A DNA stretch of 22,480 nucleotides from an uncultured Eubacteriales bacterium. GTDB lineage: Bacteria; Bacillota; Clostridia; Oscillospirales; Acutalibacteraceae. Location: positions 1 through 22,480 of the forward strand of contig CATZCM010000025.1 in the NCBI GenBank assembly GCA_958417225.1, written 5' to 3'. Below, piece by piece: positions 16,412 through 22,480 of this stretch (the first letter of the stretch is position 1; every line of letters starts with the position of its first letter). The notes beneath the pieces are model-generated. The model was not told the origin of the DNA. It did not search any database and saw only the letters and a program-made list of their open reading frames with translations. A program made the position numbers and the translations under genes.

Positions 16412-17716
16412 ATGAAATTCTCAAAAATCGTAATTTTAAGTGCTCTTGCAATGACTTTAATGTTTGGCATAAGTGGATGTGAAAAAACCTCCCCAAATTT
16501 AACATACGAATTCTTTTCAAACTCAAATACGTCAGATAAAGATTATGACATATGCGTATATAATTCTCATTGCGAATATGAAGAAATGTTTTCAACAATC
16601 GTAAAACAATATGAAAACGAAACTGGAGTGAAAGTTAAAGTAATAAGTTCTACTTCATACGAAAATGCTGAAGACCGCCTACAAAGCCAAAAAGCTAAAA
16701 CAGCAAATTTCGCACTCTTTTCAGTAAATGGTCTCGCAGAATTAAACGCCCTTGAAAAATATGCAAAAGTTTGTGAATTATCGTCGCTAGATAACGCAGA
16801 ACTCAAAAACATAATAGACCACATCCCAAGCAAATTTCATCTCACAACAAATCAAACTGATAATTATGGATTTCCTATATGTTTAACCGCAAAAAGCTAT
16901 TTTGTTGATAAGACTCTAATTGAAGACTTAGTCGGCAAAAACCAATCTCAAGCATTTTTATCTGATCTATCTGAAGCACCGTATCAGGACTTTCTCCAAT
17001 TCGTTACTGAAGCGGATAAATACTTTCAAGACAAAACTTATTCACCTATTTCAGTAAATAAACACACGTACAATTTTCAGGAAAAATCCGATCGTATAAA
17101 AAAAATAACCCATACTTTTTCCGAAACTTTACTTAACGAAACAATTAATGCTTTTCTTTCAACTTCATTTCAGTCTGAACATGATGTTTTAAGCGCAACC
17201 AAGGACAAAATCGCATCTTTACCATTTTCACAACTTGTTGATGTTCTAAAACTACAATATAGTTCCACAGTACAAAACTCTACATCTAAAGAATCATTTA
17301 TTAAATCTGCTTATGATGTACTTTCAAGTGACAGTAACATTAACATCTTCCCTATCCCAATAAAACTTCCCTACAATAAATCAAGCAATAACTTGTCTTC
17401 TCTAAATACTTCAATATGTATTGCAAGTAATGGTTATTTCGTTTTCAATGGCAAATCTTCTCCAAAAGAAAAAAAACTTGCCCAAAATTTTATATTGTGG
17501 CTTCACAATAACAATACTACTCCGCTTTGCAAATTCGATAAAACAGCATTTGCGAAAGAAACCACAGAAAAATACGATAAAGATAAAAAAACATTTCGTG
17601 AAACTGTATATGGTCTTCCGGTCGGACTTACATCATACATCTCTCAACACAATTTTGAAGATGATACAGAAAAAATATCCGAGTATATTAAAAGTAAATG
17701 GTCTGATTTAATTTAA
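16412..17716 (+). CDS. Solute-binding lipoprotein of an ABC importer (orphan)
   Basis: The product has 434 residues and a lipoprotein signal: a basic start, a hydrophobic core, and the lipobox GISGC with the lipidated C23. After a short linker comes a family-1-like extracellular solute-binding fold: DICVYNSHCEYEEMF as the first strand and helix, FSTIVKQYENETGVKVKVIS, then FALFSVNGLAELNALEKYAK. The pattern matches sugar- or polyamine-type binding proteins in general outline only; the ligand cannot be told. AGGAAGG precedes ATG 16412. No permease or ATPase gene lies within 20 kb that could serve it, since the only ABC genes present are of the exporter type and broken. It either pairs with a distant transporter or acts as a sensor. 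It lies 56 bases after dapL and five bases before the hairpin at 17721. Confidence 0.8.
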   Translation: MKFSKIVILSALAMTLMFGISGCEKTSPNLTYEFFSNSNTSDKDYDICVYNSHCEYEEMFSTIVKQYENETGVKVKVISSTSYENAEDRLQSQKAKTANFALFSVNGLAELNALEKYAKVCELSSLDNAELKNIIDHIPSKFHLTTNQTDNYGFPICLTAKSYFVDKTLIEDLVGKNQSQAFLSDLSEAPYQDFLQFVTEADKYFQDKTYSPISVNKHTYNFQEKSDRIKKITHTFSETLLNETINAFLSTSFQSEHDVLSATKDKIASLPFSQLVDVLKLQYSSTVQNSTSKESFIKSAYDVLSSDSNINIFPIPIKLPYNKSSNNLSSLNTSICIASNGYFVFNGKSSPKEKKLAQNFILWLHNNNTTPLCKFDKTAFAKETTEKYDKDKKTFRETVYGLPVGLTSYISQHNFEDDTEKISEYIKSKWSDLI

Positions 17717-17720
17717 ACTA

Positions 17721-17808
17721 AAAAGTTCCATGTGTGCATAAAATACATATATTTGTGAGAACAATATATGTATACCTAAAAAAAGGAGTTAGCACATATG
17801 GAACTTTT
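17721..17808 (+). promoter_or_regulatory. Two-tier hairpin that buries the start codon of the DUF421 gene
   Basis: AAAAGTTCCATGTGTGC (17721-17737) pairs with GCACATATGGAACTTTT (17792-17808) over 17 consecutive positions, one of them G-U. The ATG at 17798-17800 is inside the 3' arm. Within the loop a second stem forms: ATACATATATTTGT (17743-17756, one bulged T) with ACAATATATGTAT (17761-17773), closed by the GNRA-type tetraloop GAGA (17757-17760). The ribosome site AAAAGGAG (17781-17788) is left unpaired between the two stems. The 5' arm starts five bases after the upstream stop codon. It may be a translational switch, a terminator for the lipoprotein gene, or both. Confidence 0.7.
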
Positions 17809-18505
17809 AAACGTATTTTTCGCATCTATCGGTTCGATAGTTGTACTTTTCATTTTAACCAAGTTAATGGGTAATAAACAAATGGCACAGCTTAGTATGT
17901 TCGATTACGTAAATGGCATAACTATAGGATCCATCGCCGCTGAAATGGCAACTTCACTTGAATCGGATTTTTTACAACCTTTACTCGCTATGCTTGTGTA
18001 TGCCGCTGCTGCGATAAGCATATCATTAATCAGTAACAAGTCACTTAAAGCACGTAAATTTCTGGAAGGCGAATCACTTATATTATACGAAAACGGTCAA
18101 CTTTTCAAGGATAACCTAAAAAAATCAAAAATGGATTTACATGAATTTCTAATACAATGCCGAAACAATGGTTACTTTGATCTATCAAACCTCGACACTG
18201 CTATACTTGAATCAAATGGTAAAATAAGTTTTCTACCCAAAAGTAACATCCGCCCCGCCACCCCTCAGGATCTGAATTTATCACCTGCTCAAGAAAAACT
18301 TGTAACCAATGTTATATTAGATGGCGTCGTTATGCACGAAAATCTAAAATTTCTCTGTCATGATGAAGAATGGCTCAAACAAAGCCTTAAAGTTAAAAAT
18401 ATTGATGATCCCAGTGAAGTATTACTGGCAACATGTGACTGTTCAAATGTCCTAAAAGTATACCCAAAAGTCAAAATTGAAAAAAATTTTGGAAAATATG
18501 AGTAA
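17798..18505 (+). CDS. DUF421/YetF-family membrane protein
   Basis: A 235-residue protein of the DUF421 (YetF/YrbG) family. Three N-terminal membrane helices lie at about residues 4-24, 33-52 and 58-80; KLMGNKQMAQLSMFDYVNGITIGSIA between the first and second is the family hallmark. A cytoplasmic mixed alpha/beta part follows, with GESLILYENGQLFKDNLKKSKMDLHEFLIQCRNNGYFDLSNLDTAILESNGKIS (described here by its features: a short barrel strand, then a helix). Relatives in Bacillus are linked to spore germination or envelope functions, but the molecular role is not known. AAAAGGAG precedes ATG 17798, and that ATG is buried in the leader hairpin. pdaA follows after 89 bases that form a second hairpin of the same design. 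Confidence 0.9.
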   Translation: MELLNVFFASIGSIVVLFILTKLMGNKQMAQLSMFDYVNGITIGSIAAEMATSLESDFLQPLLAMLVYAAAAISISLISNKSLKARKFLEGESLILYENGQLFKDNLKKSKMDLHEFLIQCRNNGYFDLSNLDTAILESNGKISFLPKSNIRPATPQDLNLSPAQEKLVTNVILDGVVMHENLKFLCHDEEWLKQSLKVKNIDDPSEVLLATCDCSNVLKVYPKVKIEKNFGKYE

Positions 18506-18508
18506 CTT

Positions 18509-18601
18509 AAAACATATTATCACACACCATTGCATAGTATTAATAAGAACGTGACCACTAATTGCGTCACTAAACTTTTATCGGTGGTGATAATATGTTT
18601 T
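18509..18601 (+). promoter_or_regulatory. Hairpin that buries the start codon and ribosome site of pdaA
   Basis: AAAACATATTATCAC (18509-18523) pairs perfectly with GTGATAATATGTTTT (18587-18601). After one bulged A, CACC (18525-18528) pairs with GGTG (18583-18586). The paired 3' arm contains both the ribosome site GGTGGTGA (18583-18590) and ATG 18595-18597. Inside the loop GTGAC (18551-18555) can pair with GTCAC (18566-18570). The 3' arm runs into T6 (18598-18603), so it also looks like an intrinsic terminator for the DUF421 gene. The 5' arm starts four bases after that gene's stop. Confidence 0.7.
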
Positions 18602-19392
18602 TTATAATTAAAAAGAAAACTCTAATACTCGGGACTTTGTGTACCATAATTGCATGTTGTACACTTATCTTTATGGGTGCATCACATCGTAATATTGCTG
18701 TGTCATCATCCCCAAATACAAATTGGGGACTAGGATTTAAAGAAGATGGTGTTCCACCTACCGGTAACGCTACACCTGAATTTTTAAAGCAGTACGATTC
18801 GTACTTCCTAGGCAACACCAGTGAAAAGAAAATATATTTAACATTTGACGCTGGGTTTGAAAATGGGTATACCCCTGCAATACTCGATGCTTTAAAAAAA
18901 CACAATGTTCACGCAACTTTTTTTGTTGTGGGTAACTACATAAAAACCAGTCCAGAGTTAGTAAAAAGAATGCTTGCAGAGGGACACATAGTTGGAAATC
19001 ATACATTCACACATCCCGACATGTCCAAAATATCCGATATGGAGTCATTTAAAAAGGAAATGGTATCTCTCGAACAACTATACAAAGAAACCACTGGGCA
19101 AGATATTAACAAATTTTATCGTCCTCCACAAGGAAAATACTGCGAAAGCAACCTTAAACATGCCCAAGAGCTTGGATATAAAACTATCTTCTGGAGTCTT
19201 GCATACGTAGATTGGTACGTAGATAAACAGCCCACTCGAGAACTTGCCCTCGATAAACTCACTAAAAGAATACACCCCGGAGCAATTGTACTTCTACACA
19301 GCACTTCGAAAACCAATTCTGAAGTACTCGATGAGCTTCTTAGTAAATGGGAAAGCATGGGATATACATTTTCCTCTCTAGATAAACTTTAA
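18595..19392 (+). CDS. pdaA: Polysaccharide deacetylase, PdaA-type muramic-lactam enzyme
   Basis: The family removes the acetyl group from muramic acid in peptidoglycan, a step that leads to muramic delta-lactam in the spore cortex. The 265-residue protein has an N-terminal membrane anchor or signal (about 8-29), the PdaA-specific lead-in NWGLGFKEDGVPPTGNA, then the NodB fold: TFDAGFENG (D85), the H136/H140 pair in NHTFTHPDM, RPPQGKY (R176) and H235 in IVLLHSTS. The second aspartate of the usual TFDD motif is alanine here (A86); PdaA enzymes are known to lack it, so this supports PdaA rather than a general chitin or xylan deacetylase. The start is ATG 18595 with GGTGGTGA upstream, both inside a hairpin. 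A terminator follows. Confidence 0.93.
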   Translation: MFFIIKKKTLILGTLCTIIACCTLIFMGASHRNIAVSSSPNTNWGLGFKEDGVPPTGNATPEFLKQYDSYFLGNTSEKKIYLTFDAGFENGYTPAILDALKKHNVHATFFVVGNYIKTSPELVKRMLAEGHIVGNHTFTHPDMSKISDMESFKKEMVSLEQLYKETTGQDINKFYRPPQGKYCESNLKHAQELGYKTIFWSLAYVDWYVDKQPTRELALDKLTKRIHPGAIVLLHSTSKTNSEVLDELLSKWESMGYTFSSLDKL

Positions 19393-19405
19393 TTCTTGAG
19401 AACCC

Positions 19406-19453
19406 AAATTGAGTATGAATATGACCGTTGTTGGCCAGTTTCATACTCAATTT
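19406..19453 (+). terminator. Terminator after pdaA
   Basis: AAATTGAGTATGAA (19406-19419) and TTCATACTCAATTT (19440-19453) pair perfectly over 14 positions around a 20-base loop, followed by TCTTATTTT. This is the end of the pdaA transcript. The stem is AT-rich but long. Confidence 0.8.
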
Positions 19454-19469
19454 TCTTATTTTAATCTTT

Positions 19470-19607
19470 TTAAAAAACATAAGTTTTCCCTAACATTATA
19501 ACTCATAATATCATTATTAAATATAATCTTGACTCTTGATATTTCATCGATTATAATGTTAATGTCTATATCATAATGTCACTTTACACAATACTTAAAA
19601 AACATAA
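19470..19607. repeat. Direct repeats enclosing the promoter region of the dehydratase gene
   Basis: TTAAAAAACATAA occurs at 19470-19482 and again at 19595-19607. Between the copies, TAACATTATA (19491-19500) and TATAATGTTA (19552-19561) are a perfect 10-base inverted pair, the second copy covering the -10 box. The repeats are AT-rich, so chance or slippage is possible. The inverted pair could be a looped operator. Confidence 0.35.
19529..19557 (+). promoter_or_regulatory. Promoter of the NAD(P)HX dehydratase gene
   Basis: TTGACT (19529-19534) and TATAAT (19552-19557) are separated by exactly 17 bases, one base from full consensus. The leader to ATG 19686 would be about 120 bases, long enough for a control element, though I see no clear one. 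The -10 box lies within one arm of a 10-base inverted repeat. Confidence 0.7.
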
Positions 19608-19685
19608 AAGCATCAAATTGTATGAGTGTATTTTTTATTTTCTGTTTTGATAATTAAGAATTCAGTTTTAAAGGAGAAACAAAAG

Positions 19686-20534
19686 ATGATAAATGAGAAC
19701 GATTTTTCAAAATACTTAAAAAAAAGAAATTTAAATAGCCACAAGGGAACCTTCGGAAAATGTCTTTGTGTTGTAGGATCATATGGTATGGCCGGAGCTG
19801 CCATATTATCATTAAAAGCTGCCCTTCGATGCGGTGTAGGTCTAAGCAAGTGCTTACTCCCAGCTGAAATCTATCCCATAGTGTCCGCAGCTGTACCTGA
19901 ATCAACCTTTTCAATTTACAACAATCTGAATTATTTAAAAAAACTTGATGAGGAACTTAACTCTGCTTCTTCAGTATTGATCGGCTGTGGTTGCGGAAAA
20001 TCTGAACTAATTGCTTCCGCAGTCAAACTTTGCATTAATAAATGTACTTGTCCTCTTGTCATCGACGCTGATGGTATAAACGTTCTTTCGCATCATATAA
20101 ATTGGTTAGAAAAGCACCCAAATGAAGTAATTCTTACTCCACATAGCGCAGAAATGGCTAGATTACTCCATAGTTCAGTACAAGCGGTACAAAACAATCG
20201 TGAAGAAGATTCTAAGAATTTTGCAAAAAAACACAACGTAACTGTAATTCTTAAGGGTCATCACACTATAATTGCTGAAAAAACAGGAACCATATCCATC
20301 AATCCAACAGGAAATCCTGGAATGGCAACAGGTGGTAGCGGTGACGTTTTATCCGGTATGATAGTTTCATTTCTTGCACAGGGATTACCTATCAACATAG
20401 CTGCAAAAGCCGCCGTATTTATGCATGGAAAAGCAGGCGATATCGCAGCCACAAAAAAATCTCAACACTCACTTCTCCCGACAGATATCATCGAAGAACT
20501 ACCTAATCTGTTTATTGAATACGAAAAAAATTAA
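19686..20534 (+). CDS. nnrD: ADP-dependent NAD(P)HX dehydratase, stand-alone
   Basis: This repair enzyme returns damaged hydrated NAD(P)H to the normal cofactor. The 282-residue ribokinase-like protein shows KGTFGKCLCVVGSYGMAGAA near the start, CPLVIDADGINVL, NEVILTPHSAEMARLL, VILKGHHTII, and the nucleotide/catalytic loop NPGMATGGSGDVLSGM with its aspartate. Many bacteria fuse this to the epimerase domain NnrE; here the N-terminal half is missing and the protein is the dehydratase alone, with no epimerase gene visible in the window. I chose ATG 19686 because AAAGGAGAA stands about eight bases upstream; the longer open frame lacks a site and begins inside the leader. It is a single-gene unit with its own promoter and is the last intact core gene before the decayed right end. 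Confidence 0.92.
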   Translation: MINENDFSKYLKKRNLNSHKGTFGKCLCVVGSYGMAGAAILSLKAALRCGVGLSKCLLPAEIYPIVSAAVPESTFSIYNNLNYLKKLDEELNSASSVLIGCGCGKSELIASAVKLCINKCTCPLVIDADGINVLSHHINWLEKHPNEVILTPHSAEMARLLHSSVQAVQNNREEDSKNFAKKHNVTVILKGHHTIIAEKTGTISINPTGNPGMATGGSGDVLSGMIVSFLAQGLPINIAAKAAVFMHGKAGDIAATKKSQHSLLPTDIIEELPNLFIEYEKN

Positions 20535-20612
20535 AAGCCTAATATACTAATAAACATGAATTGAGTAGTTTCACTAACCTTATTTTTTTACTTATCTAAA
20601 CTATCTACTTTT

Positions 20613-20895
20613 TCAATATGATACCAGATACTCATCATTATTAAAAACTAATGGAACATACACATAATCACTATTGGAAAAATCTTTTATAGGTACAGTA
20701 ATAATAAAATCTCCAACAAACTTAAGTTCTGAAACATAACACTTGTCTAGACCATAGTTCAATCTTATTTCTAAATTATTATTGTTAAACGATATGAGAT
20801 TTATTAAACTACCATTATGTATAACTGTATTTCCCTTTCTCATCTCCAACCAATCTCTATAACCCCCAGTAATTTCAATATTGATATTTATTCAT
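20613..20895 (-). pseudogene. Small unknown gene, frameshifted near its start (possible immunity gene)
   Basis: A GAGGAG ribosome site (20902-20907) and ATG (20893-20895) open a frame that stops after six codons (MNKYQY). One base out of frame, a clean reading continues: EITGGYRDWLEMRKGNTV, then HNGSLINLISFNNNN, and ending NNDEYLVSY at the TGA 20613-20615. Removing one T around 20876-20878 joins the two parts into a natural protein of about 92 residues. The remaining frame could only start at a TTG (20847) with no proper site. It is soluble, beta-rich and acidic, and lies downstream of a toxin remnant, so it may be a former immunity gene. I do not recognise the family. Confidence 0.6.
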
Positions 20896-21287
20896 AAAAA
20901 ACTCCTCTAATGCCAGTAATTCAAAAATCCTTGAAAATAGATATCTAACTTAGGATTCAGTTTATATTAAATTGGCTTATTATTTTTTAAATATAGATTA
21001 TTAACATTCCTATATTTTCAATTTTATTACACAATAAATTAAATTACAAATGTTAAACATCCTACTACCTTCTTAAATAATTGCTTTAAATGTTGGATGA
21101 CCAAAATCTTGATTGTTTAGTAAAAACGGTTCCCTAAACCTCAGATTATAATCTAATTGGAATTCTGTCTCTTATTCGTTATTCCAAATTAAATTACAAT
21201 TTATTCATATTGGAACAAACTTACTAAAAAGCTAACATGGGCATGAATTCGCGGTGCATACAGAGGAAATCGAAATCCTCCTTACCT
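20896..21287. other. AT-rich stretch with gene fragments
   Basis: No intact gene. Apart from the two protein-like fragments listed separately (21073-21171 and 21224-21298), I see only the ribosome site of the gene at 20613-20895 and a short inverted repeat, GAGGA/TCCTC, near 21262-21279. Confidence 0.5.
21073..21171 (-). pseudogene. Fragment of an unidentified small protein
   Basis: 32 sense codons lie between in-frame TAA codons at 21172-21174 and 21073-21075. They contain FQLDYNLRFREPFLLNN and then QDFGHPTFKAII, which look like real protein rather than random AT-rich translation. There is no start or ribosome site. It sits between two probable immunity genes on the same strand and is most likely the worn-down remainder of another. 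Family not recognised. Confidence 0.4.
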
Positions 21288-21298
21288 TCATTGATTTC
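21224..21298 (-). pseudogene. Gene fragment overlapping the end of the immunity-like gene
   Basis: In a different frame from the gene at 21288-21578, and overlapping its last codons, 24 sense codons read EINEGKEDFDFLCMHREF and then MPMLAF before a TAG. The codons (GAC/GAT TTC, CTC, CGC, TTC) are richer in G and C than the surroundings and resemble the toxin remnant. It appears to be a short leftover of a larger gene fused against the immunity-like gene. Function unknown. Confidence 0.35.
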
Positions 21299-21578
21299 CT
21301 TCACAATTGTTCAAATCATTTTTAATTATTTCTGGTAACTCATTAATTGAATCCATAAAAACAGTATTACTATAAATAATTTCACCACATTCAGTTTCAA
21401 GAACCATAAAATCATACGACAGATCATTAACAACGGAAATAGAAATCATCTTATCCTCATATTCAATCACAAATTCAATCTTATTTTCTCCGTATTCAAA
21501 TATATCTATAATTTTAAATTCCTTTGTATCTAAAATTTTTAAAATTATTTCTTTGGCATCATTTATTAACTTATTCAT
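21288..21578 (-). CDS. Small acidic protein, probable orphan immunity protein
   Basis: This 96-residue gene is intact and has the best ribosome site of the right end: AAGGAGGT at 21587-21594, about eight bases before ATG 21576-21578. The protein is acidic, soluble and mixed alpha/beta: MNKLINDAKEIILKIL as a helix, FKIIDIFEYGENKIEFVIEY as a hairpin, MISISVVNDLSYDFMVLE, and a last helix INELPEIIKNDLNN. It starts directly after the end of the toxin remnant on the same strand, which is the standard place of an immunity gene in polymorphic toxin loci. I do not recognise the sequence family, so the immunity role rests on position, size and charge. It stayed intact while the toxin in front of it decayed. 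Confidence 0.65.
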   Translation of the reverse strand: MNKLINDAKEIILKILDTKEFKIIDIFEYGENKIEFVIEYEDKMISISVVNDLSYDFMVLETECGEIIYSNTVFMDSINELPEIIKNDLNNCEGNQ

Positions 21579-21582
21579 ATTA

Positions 21583-22480
21583 TTAAACCTCCTTTAATAG
21601 ATAATTGACAATTCCATTTCCGTGTAAAATTGAAATGACAATAACAATATTATTGATTTGATTAGAAGTAAAACCAAATTTATTAATTTGGGATTGCTCA
21701 ACAATGTGGTACTATACATTGCTTTCTCCAGAGGAACTCAATTTTTCATTTAATTCTTTAAAGCTTGCATAATCCCTTATCGAATACAAAAAACGTGCTA
21801 TCTTCATTAACATTTCCTATTTTTTTTGGCCGATCTAACAGTATCTTCAACTGCATTCACCGCCTTAACTACCTCATCTATTTTTTCAACTTCTACTACA
21901 CTTATCTTCTCAGATTCAGGAAGCTTCCCTTTATCTGCAGTTTCACTGCTTCACAAGCGCGAATTTCATCATCTGTAAGTGTACGTGGTACCTCTCGTGC
22001 TCTTTGTTTAAGCACGTCTAGCTCACTACGGAATTTTTCTGCAGCACTTGCCGCTTTTTCTACTTTTTTAGCTTCCTCAGCCTCACGTACTACTCTAAGT
22101 TTCGCTACCTTTGCTGCTTTACTTACAGCACTATTCAGCTCACTTGAACCTTTTGCTCCAGCCACAAAAGTTTTTGCTAATTCCGCAAGTCTTGCGCTCT
22201 TTTCAAGTTCTTTGACTGCCTTGGCGCCTTTGGCAATTTTCCCACCAAGCTTCACTCCGCCCTTGACGAGCGAACCTACTCCGTCAACGAACTGCACTAC
22301 GTCACCGATCAACTTTGCCTGTTCGAACGAACTTTCCGTAGGTGAACAGTTCTTCAACCAGTCAATAGCACTTTTATAAAATCTAAATTTTCAATTGTCT
22401 GCATCATGGGACGCTTTGCGCCCCATGAAATATACCTTGTTTCCCAATTTTTCATTTTGGCCTCACGCCGGCCGGGCGGT
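21583..22480 (-). pseudogene. C-terminal part of a polymorphic-toxin-like protein, multiply frameshifted
   Basis: The gene enters from the right edge on the minus strand. Segment 1 (22480 to about 22376) reads MKNWETRYISWGAKRPMM and then QTIENLDFIK. Segment 2 (to about 21942) begins SAIDWLKNCSPTESS and continues with glycine-rich DVVQFVDGVGSLVKGG, then a long Ala/Lys/Glu helix region. Segment 3 reads ADKGKLPESEKISVVEVEKI and ends at SAKKNRKC. Segment 4 reads IARFLYSIRDYASFKELNEK, LSSSGESNV, a TAG (21712-21714), then YHIVEQSQINKFGFTSNQINN. One-base changes at the T4 run 22372-22375, at about 21938-21944 and at about 21803-21827 reconnect the segments. The layout (glycine-rich pre-toxin, helical linker, HHIVEQ-like tip, then a small acidic gene) fits Rhs/WXG-type exported toxins. 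The tip is truncated after INN. It is richer in G and C than its surroundings. Confidence 0.7.

Noticed and set aside
21765..22379. Plus-strand frame of 204 residues, rich in Ser, Leu and Ala
   Set aside because: It is the antisense of the Ala/Lys/Glu-rich toxin remnant. The low-complexity composition is explained by that, and there is no ribosome site.
1..22480. CRISPR array, tRNA, rRNA or insertion sequence
   Set aside because: I saw no regularly spaced repeats, no cloverleaf with a conserved T-arm, no rRNA segments and no transposase-like frame with terminal repeats.

Overview
The window reads as the chromosome of an AT-rich, low-GC Gram-positive anaerobe of the Clostridia. I see strong Shine-Dalgarno sites, sigma-A-type promoters, several non-ATG starts, a clostridial-type cysteine desulfurase/IscU pair, lysine/peptidoglycan synthesis through DapL plus DapF, and a PdaA-type muramic-lactam deacetylase. 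PdaA in its known hosts makes spore cortex, so the organism is probably, or was recently, a spore former. No genus can be named from this sequence.

Layout. (1) Bases 1-5368 are a decaying accessory zone. They hold the tail of an unidentified minus-strand gene, a DhaS-like TetR regulator broken by one extra base, an ABC ATPase that has lost its Walker A region through an in-frame deletion, and a two-part FtsX-like permease broken by one missing base. These last three form one divergently arranged regulator/transporter module, and each carries its own lesion. (2) Bases 5510-20534 are an intact core with no frameshift in thirteen consecutive genes: a Cu(I) exporter (copA), convergent with a cysteine-rich secreted beta-helix protein; nifS-iscU; a small minus-strand protein; a PAP2 phosphatase with dapF and pyrG; dapL; an orphan solute-binding lipoprotein; a DUF421 membrane protein; pdaA; and a stand-alone NAD(P)HX dehydratase. 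(3) Bases 20590-22480 are a second graveyard, all on the minus strand. It is the C-terminal part of a polymorphic-toxin-like protein entering from the right edge, with at least three frame changes and a stop just before its HIVEQ motif. An intact small acidic gene with an excellent ribosome binding site follows (a probable orphan immunity gene), then fragments of further small genes.

How the parts work together. DapL and DapF are two successive enzymes of meso-diaminopimelate synthesis, and the PAP2 protein and PdaA also act on the envelope. NifS and IscU form a minimal Fe-S assembly pair behind a clear promoter. The most unusual features are two leader structures in neighbouring genes. The start codons of the DUF421 gene and of pdaA each lie in the 3' arm of a long inverted repeat (17 and 15+4 base pairs) whose 5' arm begins a few bases after the stop of the preceding gene. 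Read-through RNA would therefore hide the start codon, whereas RNA started inside the loop would not. A second point is that dapF appears to start at an ATT codon: the conserved first strand is encoded upstream of the first ATG, and only ATT sits at the right distance from the ribosome binding site.
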